Source: Mycobacterium intracellulare ATCC 13950 (GTDB taxonomy: Bacteria > Actinomycetota > Actinomycetes > Mycobacteriales > Mycobacteriaceae). From it: DNA of 64,000 nucleotides. Location: the NCBI RefSeq assembly GCF_000277125.1, contig NC_016946.1:2046001-2110000 (forward strand). The letters run 5' to 3'. The notes below the pieces were generated by a model. That model was not told the DNA's origin. It made no database searches and saw only the letters and a program-made list of their open reading frames with translations. Both the position numbers and the translations under genes were made by a program. Below, piece by piece: positions 59,119 to 64,000 of the stretch (position 1 is its first letter; each line of letters starts with the position of its first letter).

Positions 59119-60587
59119 CGGGCGTTCTGCGTGGCGAGCACCCGGATGGTGTTCAGCGACGGATCGGCCGCGTCGGGCAGATTCATGCCGGCATTGACGC
59201 CCGAGCAAAGATAGTCCAGCACGGCATCGTTGAGACGCTCACCCGGCACGACGGCGGGGATGCCCGGGGGATAGGGGGTGATCTGCTCGGCGGCGATGCG
59301 GCCCGCGGCGCTGTCCCTGGACACCGTTTCCACCCGCCCGAAAAACGCGTCGCGCGGCAACTCGACGGACTCCAGTTGCAGCTCGTCGGGCGAGGGCAGC
59401 GCGATGCTCGGCGGCGGCTCGAAGTCGTCGGCGGCGGTGCGCCACGCGCGCAGCGCGTCGGTGAGACGCCCCAGGGTCTCCTTGTCGTCGGCCATCGACA
59501 GGGTGGCCAGGATGCGGCGGTGATCGCTCATCCCCACGTCGATGTGTGCGTGCGCCCGCAGCCAGTCGGCGGCCTGATAACCCGAAGTGCCCGTTGCCGA
59601 TACGTCGATCAGCACCTGCATCCGGTCCAGGTCGTGGGACGCCTGCGCGCCGAGCAACTCGTCGTCGAGGACCTCCACATCCGGGATGAGTTCGATCTCC
59701 TCACGCACGTGTCGCGTCAAATCGAGTGCGGCACCGAGCAATTCATGACCGTGCTGCACCATCTGCCGGCGCCAGCCGTCCATGGCGGCGTACAACAGGA
59801 CGCTGGGACTGGTGGTCATCAGCTGATCCGCGCAGGCGGACAGGCGATCCCGATCGATCAGGTCGCCCTGCAGGTGAAACACCGAACCCTGCTCGAAACC
59901 GGCGCCCATCTTGTGCACGCTGACCACGCAGACGTCCGCGCCGGCGTCCATCGCCCAGGTCGGCAGGTCCTCGTGGAACGGCAGGTGTGCGCCCCACGCC
60001 TCGTCGAGGATCAGCGGCTTTCCGCGCCGGTGACACACCTCGGCGATCCCGGCGATGTCGGCGCAGGTGCCGTAGGGGCTGGGGCTGACGACGAGCGCAC
60101 CGGCGGCCTCGGGGTGCTTGTCCCAGGCCGCTTCGACCTGCTCCGGCGAGGGCGGATGAGAGAAGTGGTGCGCGGCGTCCCAGCGTGGGGTGATCCAGCG
60201 CGGCTGCACGCCGGAGAAGATCAGCCCCGCCACGATCGACTTGTGGCTGTCGCGGCTGACCAGCAGGCTGCCCTCGCCGCCGGCCACCGCCATCATCGCC
60301 GCCCGCACCGACAGGGAACTGCCGCAGGTGGAGAACCACGCGGTGTCCGCGCCCACTGCCTCGGCCATCAGGTCTTCGGCGTTCTTCAAGTACTTGTTGC
60401 TGGTCCGGCGGTCATCCAGGCCGCCGCTGGCCAGTACGTCGTCGAGGAAGGGTTCACGGCCCAGGACCGCGAGGACCCGCTCGTCGGTGCCGCGGCCCTG
60501 CCGGTGGCCGGGCGGTGTGAACCCGTATCGGTTCTTTTCCCGATAGTCGGCCAGCGCATCGAGCAGTGGGGCGTCGGATTGGTCCAT
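59115..60587 (-). CDS. PLP-dependent Orn/Lys/Arg decarboxylase-family protein
   Basis: A 490-aa fold-type-I decarboxylase. It shows TPPGHRQGRG near residue 24, FSTCGSSLSV, SRDSHKSIVAGLIFSG, the cofactor Asp in LILDEAWGAH and the PLP-lysine in VSVHKMGAGFEQG (near 232). A C-terminal domain contains QITPYPPGIPAVVPGE. It decarboxylates a basic amino acid to a polyamine or agmatine; the exact substrate is not readable. It lacks the long N-terminal wing of inducible enterobacterial enzymes. It sits between era and amiA2 on the opposite strand, 33 bp after amiA2, and I recall no equivalent at this place in M. tuberculosis. Confidence 0.9.
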   Translation of the reverse strand: MDQSDAPLLDALADYREKNRYGFTPPGHRQGRGTDERVLAVLGREPFLDDVLASGGLDDRRTSNKYLKNAEDLMAEAVGADTAWFSTCGSSLSVRAAMMAVAGGEGSLLVSRDSHKSIVAGLIFSGVQPRWITPRWDAAHHFSHPPSPEQVEAAWDKHPEAAGALVVSPSPYGTCADIAGIAEVCHRRGKPLILDEAWGAHLPFHEDLPTWAMDAGADVCVVSVHKMGAGFEQGSVFHLQGDLIDRDRLSACADQLMTTSPSVLLYAAMDGWRRQMVQHGHELLGAALDLTRHVREEIELIPDVEVLDDELLGAQASHDLDRMQVLIDVSATGTSGYQAADWLRAHAHIDVGMSDHRRILATLSMADDKETLGRLTDALRAWRTAADDFEPPPSIALPSPDELQLESVELPRDAFFGRVETVSRDSAAGRIAAEQITPYPPGIPAVVPGERLNDAVLDYLCSGVNAGMNLPDAADPSLNTIRVLATQNAR

Positions 60588-60620
60588 GGCGAACGTGTAC
60601 CCGCCTCGTCGGCAGGAAAT

Positions 60621-62111
60621 TCAGCCGCTGGGCGCGGGCGCCGGAGGGGTGTCCGCGCTCTGGTGCCACCAGGGTTGGGGCTGCTTGCTGGCCCATCCGC
60701 ACACGGCTTCGAGCTCGGCGGCCAGCGAGATCAGCATGCCCTCGCTGTTGGCCGGGCCCATCAGCTGCACGCCGATCGGCAGGCCTTCGGAGGTGAAGCC
60801 CGCCGGAACGTTGATGGACGGCCACCCCAGGACGTTCCACGGGAACGTCAGCGGGCAGGCCGCGATCATGGCCCGGTCGGTGCCGAAGCCGCTCAACCGG
60901 TCGAAGGCCCGCGCCAGCGGCGGGGGCTGGGCGGTGGTCGGCGCCAACACCACGTCGACGATGTCGAAGATCGAACCGACCCGGCGCTGGTCGGCCGCCT
61001 CGTGGCGGCGGGCGCTGCGCAGGATCGCCTGCCCCAGCGCGGCGCCCATGCGCAGGTTGGACAGGGTCCGGGGGTCCAGCACGACGCCGTCGCCCAAGCG
61101 CTCCTCCCAATCCCGCAGGCCCGCGGTGGACCGGGCGAGAAAGTCCCACGACAACCGCATGCCGTAGTCGGGGTTGCCGGACACCACGGTGTGGCCCAGC
61201 AGTTCGAGTTGGTTACCCACGGCGCGCGTCGCCGCCAGGATCTCCGGGTGCAGCTTGGGCCGGAAACCGGTGTAGGGAAACCGGGTTGACAGCGCGATGT
61301 TCAGCGGGCCGGGCGCCTTGCCCACATAGTCGGAGGCGGTGATCGCGGGCGGTTTGTGACGGTCCCCCTCGACGTTGCCGGACGCGGCGTCGAGCACCAG
61401 CGCCGCGTCGGCGACCGTGCGGGCCAGCACGCCGTTGACCGTGATGCCGTTGAACGCCTCCGGCAGCGGCCAGGTCGAGATCCGTCCGCGCTGCGGCTTG
61501 ATGCCCACCAGGTGCGTCCATGCCGCGGGGATGCGGATACTGCCGGCGCCGTCGGACCCGATGGCGGCCGTGACCAGGCCCGCGGCCACCGCCGCGGCGC
61601 TGCCGCCCGACGACCCGCCGGGGGTGTGCCGCCGCGACCAGGGGTTGCGGGTGTGCCCGAAACCGGGCCCGCTGGTGAACGGCCACTGGCCGAGCTCACA
61701 GGTGTTGGTCTTGCCCACGATCACCGCGCCGGCGGCCTTGAGGCGGCGCACCACCTCGGCGTCGTGCATCGCCGGCGGAACCGTCCCCTCGGTGCCGAAC
61801 GCGGTGGGCACGCCGGCGATGTCGACGTCGTCCTTGACGGCGATCGGGATGCCCAGCAGCGGGGCGGTGTCCCCGGCCGCGCGCCGCCGGTCGGCCTCGG
61901 CCGCGTCGGCCAGCGCCGACTCGGTGAGCACCACCCGGAAGGCGTTCAGCGTGGGCTGGCTGGCGTGGATGGCGTGCAGCGAACGACCCACCAGGGTGGT
62001 GGACGTCACCGAGCGGCTGGCCAACTGATAGAGCAGGTCGGTCAACGTGGGCAGGCGCTGGTTGCCGGACCCGGAAATGGACCCGACTCCCGACCCCGAA
62101 GCGCCAATCAC
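60621..62111 (-). CDS. amiA2: Amidase-signature hydrolase AmiA2
   Basis: A 496-aa amidase with the Ser-cisSer-Lys triad: Lys in IAVKDDVD near residue 91, the Gly/Ser-rich TPGGSSGGSAAAVAAG near 165, and GSDGAGSIRIPAA near 187. It is strongly similar to M. tuberculosis Rv2363 in sequence, length and position. It hydrolyses amides of unknown physiological identity. GTG 62111 gives the MIGASGSG start matching that protein, although no good ribosome site is seen, so the transcript may be leaderless. It is divergent from recO. Confidence 0.95.
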   Translation of the reverse strand: MIGASGSGVGSISGSGNQRLPTLTDLLYQLASRSVTSTTLVGRSLHAIHASQPTLNAFRVVLTESALADAAEADRRRAAGDTAPLLGIPIAVKDDVDIAGVPTAFGTEGTVPPAMHDAEVVRRLKAAGAVIVGKTNTCELGQWPFTSGPGFGHTRNPWSRRHTPGGSSGGSAAAVAAGLVTAAIGSDGAGSIRIPAAWTHLVGIKPQRGRISTWPLPEAFNGITVNGVLARTVADAALVLDAASGNVEGDRHKPPAITASDYVGKAPGPLNIALSTRFPYTGFRPKLHPEILAATRAVGNQLELLGHTVVSGNPDYGMRLSWDFLARSTAGLRDWEERLGDGVVLDPRTLSNLRMGAALGQAILRSARRHEAADQRRVGSIFDIVDVVLAPTTAQPPPLARAFDRLSGFGTDRAMIAACPLTFPWNVLGWPSINVPAGFTSEGLPIGVQLMGPANSEGMLISLAAELEAVCGWASKQPQPWWHQSADTPPAPAPSG

Positions 62112-62167
62112 GGGGTACGAGACTAGACGGCGCGGATACCCGCAATGTCGCGGCGGGGTGCAAAACT

Positions 62168-62971
62168 ATGGGGATGCGGCTATACCGAGACCGAGCTGTT
62201 GTGCTGCGCCAGCACAAGCTCGGCGAAGCCGACCGGATCGTCACCCTGCTGACCCGTGATCACGGGCTGGTCCGCGCGGTGGCCAAGGGCGTTCGTCGTA
62301 CCCGCAGCAAATTCGGTGCGCGGCTGGAGCCATTCGCGCACATCGACGCGCAACTGCATCCCGGCCGCAACCTCGACATCGTCACCCAGGTCGTCTCGAT
62401 CGACGCGTTCGCCACCGACATCGTCAGCGACTACGGCCGCTACACCTGCGGGTGCGCCATGCTGGAAACCGCCGAACGCCTCGCCGGTGAGGAGCGGGCG
62501 CCCGCCCCGGCCCTGCACGGGCTCACGGTGAGCGCCTTGCGGGCGGTGGCCGACGGCCGCCGGTCCCGGGGCCTGCTGCTGGACGCCTACCTGCTGCGGG
62601 CGATGGGCATCGCCGGTTGGGCGCCGGCGCTGAACGAGTGCGCCCGTTGCGCCACGCCCGGTCCCCATCGTGCGTTTCATGTCGGCGCGGGCGGCAGCGT
62701 CTGCACCCACTGCCGCCCGGCCGGTTCGACGACGCCGCCGCCGGGGGTGCTGGACCTGATGTCGGCGCTGCACGACGGCGATTGGGACTTCGCCGAGAAG
62801 ACGCCGCAGTCGCACCGCAACTACGTCAGCGGTCTGGTGGCGGCGCACCTGCAATGGCATTTGGAGCGGCAGCTCAAGACGTTGCCGCTCGTCGAACGGA
62901 CGTATCACGTCGACCGCACCATCGCCGATCAGCGCGCGACGCTGATCGGGCAGGATATGGACTGTGGCTAA
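62168..62971 (+). CDS. recO: DNA repair protein RecO
   Basis: A 267-aa RecFOR-pathway mediator that loads RecA at gaps and anneals single strands. The OB-fold N-domain has YRDRAVVLRQHKLGEADRIV and RRTRSKFGARLEPF. A zinc cluster follows, from CARCATPG (near residue 157-160) and CTHCRPAG (near 179-182). ATG 62174 (MRLYRDR) corresponds to the M. tuberculosis start and is as likely as 62168. Confidence 0.96.
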   Translation: MGMRLYRDRAVVLRQHKLGEADRIVTLLTRDHGLVRAVAKGVRRTRSKFGARLEPFAHIDAQLHPGRNLDIVTQVVSIDAFATDIVSDYGRYTCGCAMLETAERLAGEERAPAPALHGLTVSALRAVADGRRSRGLLLDAYLLRAMGIAGWAPALNECARCATPGPHRAFHVGAGGSVCTHCRPAGSTTPPPGVLDLMSALHDGDWDFAEKTPQSHRNYVSGLVAAHLQWHLERQLKTLPLVERTYHVDRTIADQRATLIGQDMDCG

Positions 62972-63037
62972 AGTCTGGGCCGGCGGGCGGGCGGTGATCA
63001 CATCCGTCACACCCGCATCCGCGTCAGCCGGCATGTG

Positions 63038-63100
63038 TTGTGCCCACCTCCGAGCGACAAAAGCGGGTCACCCGAACGTGTCGCTCGGAGGTGGGCACAA
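63038..63100. repeat. 22-bp perfect inverted repeat between recO and uppS
   Basis: Arms at 63038-63059 and 63079-63100 are exact reverse complements over 22 bp (left arm starts TTGTGCCCACC). They are separated by 19 bp that contains its own small palindrome, CGGGT-C-ACCCG (63064-63074). Such a cruciform-capable element may be a bidirectional terminator for recO or a REP/MITE-like repeat. It lies 37 bp upstream of the uppS start. Confidence 0.9.
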
Positions 63101-63136
63101 GACACACGCCCTGCGACCGAGGCCAGTGGGGCGCTG

Positions 63137-64000
63137 GTGACACACCGCGGTTTCCCGCAGCTGCCCGCCGCGCCCCACGACTATCCGGTCTTTCCCGACA
63201 AGTCGACCTGGCCCGTCGTGTTTCCGGAGCTGCCGCCGTCCGCCGACGGCGGCCCGTGCCGGCCGCCGCAGCACACCTCCAAGGCGGCCGCGCCCAGGAT
63301 CGAGGCCGACCGGCTGCCCAACCATGTGGCCATCGTCATGGACGGCAACGGCCGCTGGGCCACCCAGCAGGGGCTGACCCGTACCGACGGTCACCGAGCC
63401 GGGGAGGCCGTCGTCATCGACATCGTCTGTGGTGCAATCGAAATCGGGATCAAGTGGCTCAGCCTGTACGCCTTCTCGACCGAGAACTGGAAGCGTTCGC
63501 CCGAAGAGGTCCGCTTTCTGATGGGCTTCAACCGCGACGTGGTGCGGATGCGCCGGGTGAACCTGAATGCGATCGGGGTCAAGATCCGGTGGGTCGGGTC
63601 GCGGCCCCGCCTGTGGCGCAGCGTGATCAATGAGCTGGCGATCGCAGAAGACATGACGAAGGACAACGACGTCATCACCGTCAACTACTGTGTGAACTAC
63701 GGTGGCCGCGCCGAAATCGCCGAAGCCACAAAGGAAATCGCACGGCTGGCCGCGGCCGGACGGCTGAACCCGGAACGCATCACCGAGTCGACGGTGGCGA
63801 ACCACCTGCAGCGGCCCGACATCCCCGACGTGGATCTGTTCTTGCGGACCTCGGGGGAGCAGCGGTCCAGCAATTTCATGCTGTGGCAGGCGGCATACGC
63901 CGAGTACATCTTCCAGGACAAATTGTGGCCCGACTACGACCGTCGCGACCTGTGGGCCGCCTGCGAGGAATACGCCTCGCGCAACCGCCGATTCGGGAGC
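63137..64000 (+). CDS. uppS: Decaprenyl diphosphate synthase UppS (3' end beyond the window)
   Basis: Cis-prenyltransferase that makes the long polyprenyl diphosphate carrier for peptidoglycan and arabinogalactan synthesis. In 288 visible codons one sees the pyrophosphate-binding [13 protein letters not shown] (catalytic Asp near residue 66), [12 protein letters not shown], and the late [20 protein letters not shown]. It matches M. tuberculosis Rv2361c from NFPQLP-like GFPQLP onward. GTG 63137 is the probable start; the N-terminus is shorter than the 296-aa homologue. The visible sequence ends RRFGS, so only a codon or two and the stop are missing. Confidence 0.95.
   Translation, partial: MTHRGFPQLPAAPHDYPVFPDKSTWPVVFPELPPSADGGPCRPPQHTSKAAAPRIEADRLPNHVAIVMDGNGRWATQQGLTRTDGHRAGEAVVIDIVCGAIEIGIKWLSLYAFSTENWKRSPEEVRFLMGFNRDVVRMRRVNLNAIGVKIRWVGSRPRLWRSVINELAIAEDMTKDNDVITVNYCVNYGGRAEIAEATKEIARLAAAGRLNPERITESTVANHLQRPDIPDVDLFLRTSGEQRSSNFMLWQAAYAEYIFQDKLWPDYDRRDLWAACEEYASRNRRFGS

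Noticed and set aside
59376..61289. Plus-strand frame of 637 codons opposite the decarboxylase and amiA2
   Set aside because: It is antisense to two recognisable enzymes and has no domain or ribosome site.
63040..63633. 197-codon plus-strand frame overlapping uppS
   Set aside because: It is the shifted frame of uppS, Arg/Gly/Pro rich, whereas the correct frame from 63137 matches UppS throughout.

Overview
This window is chromosomal DNA of a Mycobacterium, most likely a slow-growing non-tuberculous species. The evidence is very high GC, a PPE protein, PapA-type acyltransferases, a full mycobactin (mbt) locus, IdeR-type iron boxes, and a right half whose gene order matches the M. tuberculosis stretch from mbtA/mbtB down to uppS (mbtA<>mbtB-C-D-E-F-G-H, cfp2, the Rv2375 homologue, hrcA-dnaJ2-rsmE, phoH-ybeY-CBS protein-era, amiA2, recO, uppS). 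No rRNA, tRNA, insertion sequence, prophage or CRISPR array was recognised.

Layout. 0.2-5.7 kb: a degenerate beta-keto-acid-cleavage-like protein fused to a ferredoxin, facing a compact minus-strand nitric-oxide operon (hemerythrin, quinol NO reductase, a membrane protein with a transposase-like Cys cluster, a band-7/SPFH protein). 5.7-8.3 kb: a small secreted protein, a PPE-SVP protein and an LpqS-like lipoprotein. 8.4-14.0 kb: a minus-strand envelope-lipid-type operon (PapA acyltransferase, fused double ABC-2 permease, second condensation-fold protein, polytopic membrane protein). 14.0-24.2 kb: mixed metabolic and regulatory genes: malic enzyme; an iron-boxed pair made of a CysJ-like diflavin reductase and a FhuF-like protein; a TetR module with clear operators; a LysR/SDR/cupin module; and a class I DAHP synthase preceded by what looks like an aromatic-amino-acid attenuator.

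24.3-47.2 kb: the mycobactin locus. mbtA is divergent from mbtB-T-C-D-E-F-G-H, and the two share a promoter region with two IdeR-like boxes. MbtA activates salicylate and loads MbtB, which adds Ser/Thr and makes the oxazoline. MbtC/MbtD supply the polyketide unit, MbtE/MbtF add the (hydroxy)lysines, MbtG N-hydroxylates and MbtH assists adenylation domains. Two things differ from the M. tuberculosis scheme: the thioesterase is a separate gene (mbtT-like) rather than the C-terminus of MbtB, and MbtE carries a complete second C-A-PCP module whose adenylation domain is atypical. mbtI and mbtJ are not beside mbtA.

47.4-64 kb: tandem MTB12/CFP-2 paralogues, an ECF41-type sigma factor with an AhpD-like partner, then conserved housekeeping genes for heat shock, rRNA maturation, ribosome biogenesis, DNA repair and isoprenoid synthesis. 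A PLP decarboxylase and amiA2 lie among these on the opposite strand. uppS runs off the right edge.

Strongest candidates for undescribed biology: the leader ORF, alternative hairpins and terminator upstream of the DAHP synthase; the IdeR-boxed diflavin reductase with a cysteine-poor FhuF-like partner; the extra MbtE module; the BKACE-ferredoxin fusion; and a 22-bp perfect inverted repeat just upstream of uppS.
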